In this document: piece by piece, positions 36,601 through 46,248 of the stretch | Numbering within the stretch: the stretch's first letter is position 1 | How the letters are laid out: the number at the start of each line of letters is the position of its first letter | DNA from: Streptomyces sp. DHE7-1 | GTDB lineage: Bacteria > Actinomycetota > Actinomycetes > Streptomycetales > Streptomycetaceae | Assembly (NCBI GenBank): GCA_016432725.1 | Contig: JACJDG010000003.1 | Location: 7,346,001 to 7,410,000 of the forward strand | Reading direction: 5' to 3' | DNA: 64,000 bases | Made by a program: the position numbers and the translations under genes | Notes under the pieces: generated by a model | Seen by the model: only the letters and a program-made list of their open reading frames with translations | The model's database searches: none | What the model was told of the DNA's origin: nothing

Positions 36601-37227
36601 TGACCGTGCGCATCGAACGCCTCGTGACCTCGGGCCAGTTCAGCCTCGACGGCGGCACCTGGGACGTCGAGAACAACGTGTGGATCGTCGGCGACGAGCG
36701 GGAGGTGATCGTCATCGACGCCGCCCACGACGCCGAGGCGATCGCCCGTGCCGTCGACGACCGGCGCCTGGCCGCCATCGTGTGCACCCACGCCCACAAC
36801 GACCACATCGACGCCGCTCCCGCCCTCGCCGAGCTCACCGGCGCCACCATCTGGCTGCACGCCGACGACATGCCGCTGTGGCGGCTCACCCACCCGGACC
36901 GCGAGCCCGACCGGCACCTGGTCGACGGGCAGGTCATCGAGACCGCCGGCGCCGATCTGACCGTGCTGCACACCCCCGGCCACGCGCCCGGGGCGGTCTG
37001 CCTGTACGACCCCGGCCTGGGGTCGTGTTCACCGGAGACACCCTCTTCCAGGGCGGCCCCGGCGCGACCGGGCGCTCGTACTCCCACTTCCCGACGATCA
37101 TCGACTCCATCCGGGACCGGCTCCTCACCCTCCCGCCGGAGACCAAGGTCCTCACCGGGCACGGCGAGTCCACGACCATCGGGCGGAGGCGCCCCATCTG
37201 GAGGAGTGGATCAAGCGCGGGCACTGA
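36600..37227 (+). CDS. MBL-fold metallo-hydrolase partner of MscR, two frameshifts
   Basis: A 209-residue metallo-beta-lactamase-fold hydrolase with the zinc motif THAHNDHID, the second His in LHTPGHAPGAVCLY, the Asp in VVFTGDTLFQGGPGATGRSY and the last His in LTGHGESTTIGAEAPHLEEW. It is regularly coupled to MscR in mycothiol producers and is thought to hydrolyse the S-formyl-mycothiol product, releasing formate. Single-base losses near 37020 and 37182 are corrected here, and the true end is WIKRGH at 37227. The start overlaps mscR by one base. Confidence 0.88.
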
Positions 37228-37328
37228 CCCCGGCACCGCCTGAGGGCGGGTGAAAGGCGACAGGAGATGTCCGGCTTCCCGGGGAGAGTGGGCGGCGACA
37301 GCAGTCGTACACGAACAGGAGGCCGGAC

Positions 37329-38243
37329 ATGCCGGGTCCGCTGCGGGGCAGGGTCGCACTGGTGGCAGGGGCGACCAGGGGCGCCGGACGGGGTATCGCC
37401 AGGGAACTCGGCGCGGCCGGCGCGACCGTCTACGTCACCGGACGCAGCACCCGCGCCCGCCGCTCCGAGTACGACCGGCCCGAGACCATCGAGGACACCG
37501 CCGACCTGGTCACCGAGGCCGGCGGCCACGGTGTCGCCGTCCCCGTCGACCACCTCGACCCGGCCGCCGTACGGGCGCTGGTGGACCGCGTCGCCCGCGA
37601 GCAGGGCCGCCTGGACCTGCTGGTGAACGACATCTGGGGCGGCGAGAAGCTCTTCGAGTGGGACACGCCGGTGTGGGAGCACGACCTGGACAACGGGCTC
37701 CGGCTGCTCCGCCTCGCCGTCGAGACGCACGCGATCACCAGCCACTTCGCGCTCCCGCTGCTGCTGCGCCACCCCGGCGGCCTGGTGGTCGAGGTCACCG
37801 ACGGCACCGCCGACCACAACCGCGACACCTACCGGGTGAACTTCTTCTACGACCTCGCCAAGGCCTCCGTGCTGCGCATGGCCTTCGCCCTGGGGCACGA
37901 ACTGGGCCCGCGCGGCGCGAGCGCGGTGGCCCTCACCCCCGGCTGGATGCGCTCGGAGATCATGCTGGAGGCCTACGGCGTACGCGAGGACAACTGGCGC
38001 GACGCCCTCGACCGCGAACCGCACTTCGCCATCTCCGAGACCCCGCGCTACACCGGCCGCGCCGTGGCGGCCCTGGCCGCAGACCCAGAGGTGTCCCGCT
38101 TCAACGGGCAGTCCCTGTCCAGCGGCGGGCTCGCCCGGGTGTACGGCTTCACCGACCTGGACGGCAGCCGCCCCGACGCCTGGCGGTACCTGGCCGAGGT
38201 GCAGGGCCCGGGACGGCCCGCCGACACCACCGGCTACCGCTGA
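37329..38243 (+). CDS. Short-chain dehydrogenase/reductase
   Basis: A 304-residue intact SDR. The cofactor loop is GATRGAGRGIA, with GRSTRARRSEY after beta-2, which suggests NADP(H). The usual NNAG stretch is replaced by VNDIWGGEK, and the catalytic pair is Y-x3-K in FFYDLAKASVLR. This DHRS1-like pattern is common in actinobacteria and has no fixed substrate. It follows the formaldehyde-detoxification pair by about 100 bp on the same strand and may be separately transcribed. Start ATG 37329. Confidence 0.85.
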   Translation: MPGPLRGRVALVAGATRGAGRGIARELGAAGATVYVTGRSTRARRSEYDRPETIEDTADLVTEAGGHGVAVPVDHLDPAAVRALVDRVAREQGRLDLLVNDIWGGEKLFEWDTPVWEHDLDNGLRLLRLAVETHAITSHFALPLLLRHPGGLVVEVTDGTADHNRDTYRVNFFYDLAKASVLRMAFALGHELGPRGASAVALTPGWMRSEIMLEAYGVREDNWRDALDREPHFAISETPRYTGRAVAALAADPEVSRFNGQSLSSGGLARVYGFTDLDGSRPDAWRYLAEVQGPGRPADTTGYR

Positions 38244-38448
38244 AACCGCCGCCCGCGCCGCCCGCACGGGCAGGCGACTCCCCGGAGGCCGGTCCCCGAA
38301 GCCCCTTAGTTCACCGTTTCGTCACAGCGTGGCCGGAACCACAACCCTCCGGCGCCCCGGCAGGTCTAGTAGTCCGGAACCGCGGGAATCGCGAAGGGAA
38401 CCACCCGGGCACGCCCCGGGCGCAAGGGGACAAGGGGAAGAGGCCGAC

Positions 38449-39144
38449 ATGGGGGACATACGCAGACGCGGTGTCGTCGCACTGGGAGTCACCGGACTGG
38501 TGGCGCCGCTCACACTCGCCTTCACCGCGGCGCCGGCCCAGGCCGCCAGCTGCACCACACAGGCGGGCCCGTACCAGAAGCAGGTGGAGAAGTTCCTCGG
38601 CCGGCCGGTCGACGGCAGGCAGTCCGCCACCGACTGCAAGGCCATACAGGCCTTCCAGAACAAGCACGGCATCACGCCCAACATCGGCTACGCCGGTCCC
38701 GTCACCTGGGGCGTGATGGATCTCATGAACAAGCAGAAGGCCGTCGGCAGCAACCCGAACCGGGACGGCAAGTGCCCGGTGAACAAGGGCCGGATCGCCT
38801 GCGTGAACCTCACGCTCCAGCTCAGCTGGATCCAGGACGGCAGCCGGCTGGTCTACGGGCCGGTGCCGGTGCGCACCGGCCGTAACGGCTACGAGACCCG
38901 CACCGGTCTGAAGAAGATCTACTGGCGGGACATCGACCACGTCTCCACCATCTACAACGTGGCGATGCCCTACAGCCAGTTCTTCGACGGCGGCCAGGCC
39001 TTCCACTCCGTGGGTCTGAGCATGTGGAACCCGCCCGGTTCCCACGGCTGCGTCAACATGACCACCACCACCGCCAAGAAGTACTGGTCGCTGCTGAAGA
39101 ACGGCGACGACGTCTACGTGTACGGCCGCAAGCCGGGCACCTGA
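38449..39144 (+). CDS. Secreted L,D-transpeptidase (YkuD) with peptidoglycan-binding region
   Basis: A 231-residue exported protein. The signal peptide covers about residues 1-32 (VVALGVTGLVAPLTLAFTAAPAQAA). Residues 35-90 resemble a peptidoglycan-binding domain (YQKQVEKFLGRPVDGRQ, CKAIQAFQNKHGI), and the C-terminal YkuD domain carries the catalytic signature FHSVGLSMWNPPGSHGCVNM with the active Cys. It would form 3-3 cross-links in the cell wall or attach proteins to it. The start ATG 38449 follows AGAGGCC. A strong hairpin lies 13 bp downstream of the stop. Confidence 0.9.
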   Translation: MGDIRRRGVVALGVTGLVAPLTLAFTAAPAQAASCTTQAGPYQKQVEKFLGRPVDGRQSATDCKAIQAFQNKHGITPNIGYAGPVTWGVMDLMNKQKAVGSNPNRDGKCPVNKGRIACVNLTLQLSWIQDGSRLVYGPVPVRTGRNGYETRTGLKKIYWRDIDHVSTIYNVAMPYSQFFDGGQAFHSVGLSMWNPPGSHGCVNMTTTTAKKYWSLLKNGDDVYVYGRKPGT

Positions 39145-39156
39145 GCCTCGGACGGG

Positions 39157-39192
39157 CGGGCGGCGCCGTGATCCCGATCACGGCGCCGCCCG
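39157..39192 (+). terminator. 17-bp hairpin terminator after the L,D-transpeptidase
   Basis: The arms CGGGCGGCGCCGTGATC and GATCACGGCGCCGCCCG are perfectly complementary around a two-base turn, starting 13 bp after the stop codon. Confidence 0.8.
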
Positions 39193-39331
39193 TCGGCGTA
39201 CCGGCGCGCGCCGCGTGTCAACTGGTGTGCTCGCCCAGCTCATTGACGTGATGAGTAACACGGTCCGATATGTCCGCATCGAGGGTACTTACTCACAGCG
39301 CCTTCACGCCGACCGGCATATGCTTCACAAC

Positions 39332-39505
39332 ATGTCCACCACTGTTGCAGCCGCCTCCGAGCGATCGGCCGCGGAGGTCAACGACGAGATCAGGGCCCTG
39401 TGGCGCCGGTCGGGCGGGACACTGACCACCGAGCAGCGCGCGGAGTACCAGCGCCTCGTGATGGAGTGGGCCCTCGCGGCCCCGCAGTCCGACCGGGCCG
39501 CCTGA
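39332..39505 (+). CDS. Small conserved-type helical protein
   Basis: A 57-residue, mostly helical protein (SAAEVNDEIRALWRRSGG, TTEQRAEYQRLVMEWALAA) without Cys or membrane segments. Family unknown to me. The preceding 100 bp contains an AT-richer stretch with CATATGC, which may be a promoter. A perfect palindrome follows 31 bp after the stop, supporting a discrete transcription unit. A longer start upstream is possible but would run through the putative promoter. Confidence 0.6.
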   Translation: MSTTVAAASERSAAEVNDEIRALWRRSGGTLTTEQRAEYQRLVMEWALAAPQSDRAA

Positions 39506-39535
39506 ACCGACCGGCGGCCTCCCGGCCGTACCGCC

Positions 39536-39565
39536 AAGGGCACCCGTGAGCTCACGGGTGCCCTT
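39536..39565. terminator. Perfect 15-bp palindrome, bidirectional terminator
   Basis: AAGGGCACCCGTGAG is followed directly by its complement CTCACGGGTGCCCTT. It lies between the convergent small helical-protein gene and the S1 protease gene and would serve both strands. Confidence 0.8.
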
Positions 39566-39613
39566 CTCGTCGTACCTCCCGGAGCCGAACGGCTCCCGCC
39601 CGTCCCTGTCCGC

Positions 39614-40995
39614 TCAGTTCCACGTAGCCGAGTAGTACCGCTGGTACGCCTTGCGGTCCTGCTCGGACCGGATGTACCGGGTCGCGACGAGGGCGATCAG
39701 GCTGCCCGCGACCACCAGCAGCCCGGGTCCGACGTTCCGGGTGTCCGTGAGCCGTGCCAGCAGCGTCCGGCCCTCGGCGCCGCCCGTGACCGGGGCCGCG
39801 GAACCGGGCGAGGCGGCGCTCGGCGCGGCGGAGCCGCGCGAGGCGGGAGCGGACGGCGCGGGGGAGGACGCCGCGCCCTGGCCGCCGGTGTTCCCGGCCG
39901 ACACCAGGAGCTTGACGTTCAGCGCGGTCAGCGCCTTGGTCACCGGCTGGAAGAACGTCGTGCCGCCCGTGGTGCAGTCGCCGCTGCCGCCCGACGTGAC
40001 ACCCAGCGCGACGCCCTCGGAGAACATCGGACCACCGCTGTCGCCGGGCTCGGCGCACACGTCGGTCTCGATCAGTCCGGTGACGGTGCCCTCGGGGTAG
40101 TTCACGGTCGCGTTCAGGGCGGTCACCTGGCCGTCGTGCAGTCCGCTGGTGCTGCCGCTGCGGAACACCCGCTGGCCCACCGACGGATCGGCGGCCCCGG
40201 TGATCCGCACGCCCTTGCCGCCGCCGACCGCGACCACGTCGGCGCCGGGACCGGCCCGGCCCGAGTCGTACTGGACGAGCGAGAAGTCGCTGCCGGGGAA
40301 GGCGCTGTTCACCGTCCTGCCCAGTTGCCGGTCGCCCTGGTTGTCGGCGAACCAGGTGGACCCGGAGGGCCCGCAGTGACCGGCGGTCAGGATGAAGTCC
40401 CGCCGCCCGTCGGTGACGTTGAACCCCGCCGAGCAGCGGCCGCCCGTGGAGAGGATCGGCTGCGCCCCGTTCAGCCGCGCGGTGAAGGAGCCCTCGGTGC
40501 GCTCCATGTGCACGAAGCCACCGATCCCGGCGGCCACTCGGCTCATCCGGGACCAGTCGCCCGCCGACACCGTGCGGTCGGCCCGGACCACGACCCGGTT
40601 GGTGCGGTAGTCCACCGCCCAGGCGGTGCCGCTGACCCGGGGTGCCGAACGCAGCGTGCCGGTCGCCGACTTGAGCTCGTCCATGCTGTGCGGCACGACC
40701 TTCGCCTCCACCCCCGCCCGGCGTACCGTCCGCGCCGCCTCCGCGTCGGTCACCGCGACGACCGGACGGCCGTCGGCGCCGATCCAGTTCCCCGCGGTCC
40801 GCGCCGTGCCGAGCCGCGCCACCAGCGCGCCGCCGGGGTCACCGGCCGTGCCCGCGGCACGGAGCGGCCGGGCGGACGCCGGGGAGTCTCGCTCGCCATG
40901 GCGGCCTGTGCGACCATCGCGCCTCCCAGCAGGAGTCCGCCGACCGCCGCCAGCCGTGTCACCCGCCTCACGACCCGTCGTCGTGCGTGCCTCAT
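39614..40995 (-). CDS. Secreted, C-terminally membrane-anchored S1 serine protease, one frameshift
   Basis: A protein of about 460 residues. It has an N-terminal signal (RRVTRLAAVGGLLLGGAMVAQAAMA), a propeptide region (VVPHSMDELKSATGTL, RVSGTAWAVDYRTNRVVVR) and a streptogrisin-like catalytic domain with triad elements FILTAGHCG, DFSLVQYD and EPGDSGGPMF. A Ser/Ala/Pro-rich linker then leads to a final transmembrane helix (GLLVVAGSLIALVATRYI) with a short basic tail. Most streptogrisins are released, so anchoring is notable. A missing C near 40880 separates the signal from the mature frame, and restoration gives ETPPASARPLR. Start ATG 40995. Confidence 0.87.
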
Positions 40996-41143
40996 GCATG
41001 GCTCCCGAACACCGGACGCGCGATGCCCGTACCGGCACCGCGGGGCCCCGACCGGCGTCGAGTGCCCGGCGTCCAGTACGTGCCCCGGCCCGGCGGCGTT
41101 CACCGCCGGCGGTCATCCGCCCGGTCCGGGGCCCCCGCGCCGC

Positions 41144-41973
41144 TCAGTCCTTGCGCGCCACCCCGCCGAACATCGCGACCTCCTCCGGCTCCGGCCCGGC
41201 GGCGTCGTCCGGCCGCCAGCGCGAGCAGGACACCACGCCCGGCTCCAGCAGCTCCAGACCGTCGAAGAACCGGACCACGTCCTGCGGCCTGCGCTGGGTC
41301 AGCTTCGGAGTACCGTGCTCGTTCCAGAACTTGACGGCCTCGTCCACGTCCGGCATCGCCGGGCTGGTGACGGTGTGCGACAGCACCAGATGACTGCCGG
41401 CCGGCAGCCTGTCGGTCAACCGCCGCACCAGGCCGTACGGGTCCTCCTCGTCGCCGATGAAGATGACCACGCCGAGCAGCATGAGCGCCACCGGCTTGCT
41501 GAAGTCCAGTGTCCTGGAGGCGTGTTCGAGGATGGTGTCGACGTTGCGCAGATCCTCGTCCAGATAGTCGGTACGGCCCTCCGGCGTGCTGGTGAGCAGC
41601 GCCCGGGCGTGCGCGAGCACGAGGGGTCGTTGTCGACGTAGACGATCCGGGCGTCCGGTGCGACCCGCTGGGCGACCTCGTGCGTGTTGTCGGCGGTGGG
41701 CAGCCCGGTGCCGATGTCCAGGAACTGCCGGATGCCGACCTCGCCGACCAGGTGCCGGACCGCCCGGCCGAGGAACAGCCGGTCGGCGCGCGCGTAGTCC
41801 CCGATGCCCGGGTGCAGCCCGCGGATCTGGTCGCCGGCCGCGCGGTCGACCTCGTAGTTGTCCTTGCCGCCGAGCCAGTAGTTCCAGATCCGTGCCGTGT
41901 GCGGCTGGCCCGTGTTGATACGGGCGCGCAGCGACACGGCCACGTCGTTGGTGGCTGCCGGGTTGTCGGTCAC
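41144..41973 (-). CDS. SAM-dependent methyltransferase (Methyltransf_19/DUF574), one frameshift
   Basis: A 276-residue protein of a family expanded in Streptomyces. The opening INTGQPHTARIWNYWLGGKDNYEVDR is diagnostic, followed by the SAM loop FLDIGTGLPTADNTHEVAQ and IVYVDNDPLVLAHARALL, then PVALMLLGVVIFI and HLVLSHTVTSPAM. Substrates are mostly unknown. The frame breaks near 41627, and a restored C gives NDPLVLAHA. GTG 41973 follows AGGAG. It is divergent from the aminotransferase gene across about 190 bp. Confidence 0.9.
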
Positions 41974-42166
41974 GTGGGTCAGCTCCTGGTCGCCTGATGA
42001 GTGAGGTGTACCGGTCAAGACGCAATCTAGACGCCCGAGTTGGTCCCTGCGGCGCGACCCGGGTATTCCGCGCGCGGCCCTGCTCGCCGCGTCGCCCGCG
42101 CCATGCGCCCCACCTGCCCGGCCTGCCCCGTTTCCGCACGGACCGCGGCCGCCTATCTTGAGCCCC

Positions 42167-43391
42167 ATGACCAGCATCCCGCACGGCACACCAGGCGATC
42201 CCGACCCGTTGCGCGCCCTCGGTCTCGAGCGGCTGCGCCGTCGTACGAGCATGAAGTGGCGCACCTACCCGGAGGACGTGCTGCCGCTGTGGGTGGCCGA
42301 GATGGACGTCCCGCTGGCCGGGCCCGTGCTCCGCGCCCTCACCGACGCGCTCGCCCTGGGGGACACCGGCTACCCCGCGGCACCGCCTACGCCGAGGCGC
42401 TGGCCCGGTTCGCCGCCGAGCGCTGGAACTGGGACGGGATCGACGTCGGCCGCACCGCGATCGTCCCGGACGTGATGCTCGGTGTGGTCGAGATGCTGAA
42501 GCTGGTCACGGGGCCCGGTGATCCGGTCGTCGTCAACTCTCCGGTCTACCCGCCGTTCTACCAGTTCGTCACCCACCTGGACCGCCGGGTGGTGGAGGCG
42601 CCGCTGGATCCCGGCGGGCGCCTCGACCTCGGCCTGCTGGCGCGGACCTTCCAGGAGACGGCCGCGGGCGGTGCCAGGGCCGCCTTCCTGCTGTGCAGCC
42701 CGCACAACCCGACCGGCACCGTGCACACCGCCGCCGAACTCGCCGCCGTCGCGGACCTCGCCGAGCGGTACGGCGTCCGGGTCGTGGCGGACGAGATCCA
42801 CGCGCCGCTCGTCGCCCCCGGCGTCACCTTCGTGCCGTACCTGAGCGTGCCCGGCGCCGAGCGCGGGCTGTCGCTGATGTCCGCGTCCAAGGGCTGGAAC
42901 CTCGCCGGGCTGAAGGCCGCGCTCGCCCTCGCCGGGCCCGGCGCCGCGGACGACCTGGCCCGGATGCCCGAGGAGGTGAGCCACGGTCCCAGCCATCTCG
43001 GGGTGATCGCGCACACCGCGGCCCTGAACGACGGCACCGGCTGGCTGGACGCCCTGCTCGCCGGGCTCGACACCAACCGCCGCCTGCTCGCGGGGCTGCT
43101 GGCCGAGCACCTCCCGGCGATCCGCTACGACCCCGCCGAAGCCACCTATCTGGCCTGGCTCGACTGCCGCGCCCTCGGTCTCGGCGACGATCCCGCCGCG
43201 GTGTTCCTGGAGCGCGGCCGGGTCGCGCTCAGCTCCGGCCTGCCCTTCGGCACCGGCGGCGCGGGGCACGCCCGGCTGAACCTGGCGACGTCGCCGGAGA
43301 TCCTCACCGAGGGGGTGCGCCGGATGGCCGCCGCCTCGGCCCGAGGCCCCGGGCGTCCGCACGTGTGCCCGGACCGCCCGCGGGCTCCTAG
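42167..43391 (+). CDS. PLP-dependent class I/II aminotransferase (MalY/PatB-like), two frameshifts
   Basis: About 408 residues. The N-terminal MKWRTYPEDVLPLWVAEMDVPLAGPV (shown in part) is characteristic of MalY/PatB C-S lyases. The PLP site includes LLCSPHNPTGTVHT, VVADEIHAPLV and the Schiff-base Lys in LSLMSASKGWNLAGLK, with the Arg in GHARLNLATSPEIL. Such enzymes cleave cystathionine or act as aminotransferases. Losses near 42380 and 43350 are corrected. With the second, the protein ends ARVPGPPAGS at 43391, whereas the raw sequence would fuse it to the next gene. Confidence 0.87.
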
Positions 43392-43401
43392 ACTGCCGGG
43401 C

Positions 43402-43787
43402 ATGGACGACACACGGCCGGACCGCCTCGCCGCCGGCAAGTACCTGCTGGTCACCAGCTACCGCAAGGACGGCACCCCGGTCGCCACGCCCGTCTGGGTG
43501 GTCCGGGACGGGGACGGTCTCGGCGTGTGGACGACCGCCGACAGCTGGAAGGTCAAGCGGATCCGCAGGCGCGCCGACGTCCTCGTCGGCCCTGCGACGT
43601 GCGGGGCCGTCCCACCGGTGGCCAGGTCCCGGCCACCGCCGAGATCACCGACGCGGCCACCACCGCCCGCTACCGCAAGCTCATCGCCCGCAAGTACGGC
43701 GTCGTCGGCCGGCTCACCCTGCTGGGGAGCCGGCTGCGGCGCGGCACGGACGGCACGGTCGGCATCCGGGTGACCTTCACGGCCTGA
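43402..43787 (+). CDS. PPOX-class (F420/FMN split-barrel) protein, one frameshift
   Basis: A 128-residue split beta-barrel protein: KYLLVTSYRKDGTPVATPVWVV, LGVWTTADSWKVKRIRRR, VLVGPCDVRGRPTG and VGRLTLLGSRLRRG. This matches the PPOX class F420-dependent oxidoreductases of actinobacteria, which reduce or protect small molecules using F420 or flavin. A missing C near 43605 splits the frame. It starts 11 bp after the corrected end of the aminotransferase gene and is probably co-transcribed with it. Confidence 0.85.
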
Positions 43788-43846
43788 GCGGGCCGTCGTG
43801 CCGGTGACCACGGCGCTCGTCTCCCGGGAGGGGGAGGCGCCGAGGG

Positions 43847-44262
43847 TCAGCTCCAGGCGCGGTACGGCTCGTCGAGCAGCTGGAAGACCGGCTCACCGCG
43901 CACCGGGTCCTTGGCGGTGGACAGCCGCACCCGGTCCCCGCTGTGTATGCCGATCGGCGGGCCCATGACCCGGCCCCGCACGACGAACCCCTCGCTCATC
44001 TCGATCAGCGACACGTTGCGCGCCGCGGGGTGTTGCGGTGCACCACGGTGGAGTGGCGCACCGTTCCGGTGCCCTCGCTGCGCTCGGTGCGCAGGTCGCT
44101 GCCCTGGCACACCGGACACAGCAGCCGGTGGTACATCGCGGTGCCGCACCACGTGCAGCGCTGGAAGGTGATGGCGTCCTTGGAGTCAGCGGCGACGGGT
44201 TCGAGGAGACCCGTCGCGGAGCCGGCCGCCGGAATGGAGGTGTTTGCTGAGTGGTGGAACAC
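43847..44262 (-). CDS. DUF35 OB-fold/zinc-ribbon protein, one frameshift
   Basis: A 138-residue protein with the rubredoxin-like zinc ribbon FQRCTWCGTAMYHRLLCPVCQ followed by an OB fold (NVSLIEMSEGFVVRGRVMG, SGDRVRLSTAKD). DUF35 proteins form complexes with thiolases or acyl-CoA-handling enzymes, for example in steroid side-chain or fatty-acid degradation. The frame breaks near 44030 and a restored C gives HRNTPAARNV. The start GTG 44262 follows AGGGAG. About 100 bp upstream lies a palindrome nearly identical to one in front of the adjacent TetR gene, suggesting that regulator controls it. Confidence 0.82.
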
Positions 44263-44364
44263 GCTGGTCAACTCCCTGCGCTCGGCCGGAATCCCGCATG
44301 CCCGGCCTGAGCCGCGCACGTCTGCGCACGGCCGCGGTGCCACCGTGCACGCCCACAGGTTATG

Positions 44365-44378
44365 GCACTCAGTGTCAC
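44365..44378. promoter_or_regulatory. Shared TetR-type operator, copy 1 (upstream of DUF35 gene)
   Basis: GCACTCAGTGTCAC is a near-perfect palindrome. Its complement differs from the copy at 45200-45213 only at the central base. It lies about 100 bp upstream of the DUF35 start on the minus strand. Confidence 0.65.
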
Positions 44379-44446
44379 TCGTAAAGGCACTCCGTACCCC
44401 AAAATCTGTGGAGGTCCGGTGCGCGGGGGCCGTGCGCCGCGGCGGG

Positions 44447-45169
44447 TCAGGCCCGGCCGGTCAGCGCCTCGAACTCCTGCACGACACGCCACAGCGGGGT
44501 GGCCCGGCGGGCCACCAGCACCACCACGTCGTCGGGCTGTTCGGCGCCCGGCTCTCCGTGCGGGCCCACCCGTACCGGCTGGCCGAACGCGGCCTGCACA
44601 TGGCCGAGGGCGTGGTCCACCTCCGCGCCCGCGTCGCCCCTGCCGTCCGAACGCAGCCAGGAGCGCAGGGCGTTGTTGTGCGCGGCGACCACGGCGGCCG
44701 CGACCACGTCGGCGCGCAGTGTTCCGTCCGGCCGCCCGGCGAAGCGGCGCCGCAGGTACTCCGCGAGCGCGCGCTCGTAGCGCCACACCACGGACAGCTC
44801 GTAGGCGCGCAGTCCGGGCACCTGTTTGGTGAGCCGGTAACGCTGCACGGAGAAGGTCGGGTTCTCCGCGTACATCCCGAGCACCAGCCGGGCCGCGTCG
44901 CACACCCGCCGCACCGGCTCGGCGTCCGCCGCGCTCGCGGCCAGGAACTCCGTCATGTCGGCGAGGCAGCGCTCGTGGTCGGGGAAGACCACGTCCTCCT
45001 TGGAGGGGAAGTAGCGGAAGAACGAGCGCCGGCCGACCCCGGCCAGCGCCACGATGTCGTCCACGGTGGTCTGTTCGTACCCGCGTTCCAGGAAGAGCTG
45101 GAAGGCCGCTGCGACCAGGGCGTCCCGCATCGGCGGCTTCGCGGCCGGCGCCGCACTGCTGGAACTCAT
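44447..45169 (-). CDS. TetR-family regulator
   Basis: A 240-residue intact repressor. The HTH is RDALVAAAFQLFLERGYEQTTVDDIVALAGVGRRSFFRYF (read here as the standard N-terminal three helices), followed by PSKEDVVFPDH. The C-terminal domain is long and helical (RLVLGMYAENPTFSVQRYRLT, ADVVAAAVVAAHNNALRSWL). Start ATG 45169. A palindrome at 45200-45213 just upstream probably mediates autorepression, and a second copy precedes the DUF35 gene. This points to a small regulon possibly concerned with acyl-CoA metabolism, by analogy with DUF35 partners. Confidence 0.9.
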   Translation of the reverse strand: MSSSSAAPAAKPPMRDALVAAAFQLFLERGYEQTTVDDIVALAGVGRRSFFRYFPSKEDVVFPDHERCLADMTEFLAASAADAEPVRRVCDAARLVLGMYAENPTFSVQRYRLTKQVPGLRAYELSVVWRYERALAEYLRRRFAGRPDGTLRADVVAAAVVAAHNNALRSWLRSDGRGDAGAEVDHALGHVQAAFGQPVRVGPHGEPGAEQPDDVVVLVARRATPLWRVVQEFEALTGRA

Positions 45170-45199
45170 GAACGGGAACGTAGCACCAGAACAAAACAG

Positions 45200-45213
45200 G
45201 TGACACTCAGTGC
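45200..45213. promoter_or_regulatory. Shared TetR-type operator, copy 2 (upstream of TetR gene)
   Basis: GTGACACTCAGTGC, 31 bp upstream of the TetR start, is the reverse complement of the 44365 site apart from one central base. It is well placed to overlap the tetR promoter and perhaps that of the divergent ATP-grasp-like gene. Confidence 0.65.
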
Positions 45214-45330
45214 AGTCGGCAGCGCCGAATGAGGGAACTGAGTGCTGTGATCGACCGGTCGGGGCAGGGCGTAACCTTTCCGCAGCCGCCGCCGGCCCCC
45301 GTTCCGTGTTCCGTTCCGCCAGGAGACCGC

Positions 45331-46172
45331 ATGCCCGCCGCCCGCCCCGCATTCTCTACGTCACCGATCTGGCGTACCCGGCCCGCGGGCGCCGTTACTG
45401 CGACGAGGACATCCTCCTCACCTCCCGGCTGCGCGAGCACTTCGACCTCGCCCTGTGCCATCCGCTGGACGCGGCGGCGCTCATGGACGGCTACGACGCC
45501 GTCGTCGTCCGCAACAGCGGTCCCGTCCTCGGCTACCAGAGGGAGTACGAGGCCTTCCGCGAGCGCGCCCTCGCCGCCGGGGCCCGGGTGTACAACCCGC
45601 TCACCGGCAGGGCGGACATGCGGGGCAAGCAGTACCTGCTCGACCTGAGCGCCGCCGGCTTCCCGGTCATACCCACCGTCGACCGCCTCGCGGACCTGCA
45701 CCGGCTGCCCGCCGCCGAGCGCTACGTCGTGAAGCCCAAGCTCGGCGCCGACTCCCTGGGCCTGCGGATCCTGCCCGCCGGCCGGCTCACCGGGCTCGCT
45801 GACGGCACGGTCCTGATCCAGCCCTGCGTCGACTTCACGTACGAGGTGTCCTTCTACTTCGTGGACGACGACTTCCAGTACGCCCTCCACGCCCCCGACC
45901 CGGAGCGCCGCTGGGAGCTGGTGCCGTACCCGGCCACCGCCGCCGACCTGGAGTTCGCCCGGCGCTTCGTGGACTGGAACGGCCTCGGCCAGGGCATCCA
46001 GCGCGTCGACGCCTGCCGGGCCCCGGACGGCGAGCTGCTGCTGGTCGAACTGGAGGACCTCAACCCCTACCTGTCGCTGGACGCGCTCCCGGAGGAGGCC
46101 CGGGACGCCTTCGTCGGCGCGCTGACCTCGTCCCTCGGCCGGTTCGTCCAGCAGGCTCCCGTGCCGGCCTGA
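45331..46172 (+). CDS. ATP-grasp-like protein, one frameshift
   Basis: A 280-residue protein with features of a small ATP-grasp ligase: RILYVTDLAYPARGRRYCDEDI, then YDAVVVRNSGPVLGY, GRADMRGKQYLLDLSAAGFPVIPTV, the Lys-containing strand ERYVVKPKLGADSLGLRIL, VLIQPCVDFTYEVSFYFVD and the metal-binding end LLLVELEDLNPYLSLD. Ligases of this fold join a carboxylate to an amine or thiol; the substrate is unknown. The start ATG 45331 follows AGGAGA. One C is missing near 45347, with MPAARPRILYV restored. It is divergent from the TetR gene. Confidence 0.78.
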
Positions 46173-46248
46173 ACGGGGCCGCCGTCCCCGCCGTATCTCA
46201 CGCCGGGGACCGCGGACGTGCGTACGCACGGGACGGAAGGAGAGCAGG

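Noticed and set aside
42040..43773. Apparent fusion of the aminotransferase with the PPOX-type protein.
   Set aside because: A single restored base gives a stop at 43391, and the PPOX gene has its own ATG at 43402.
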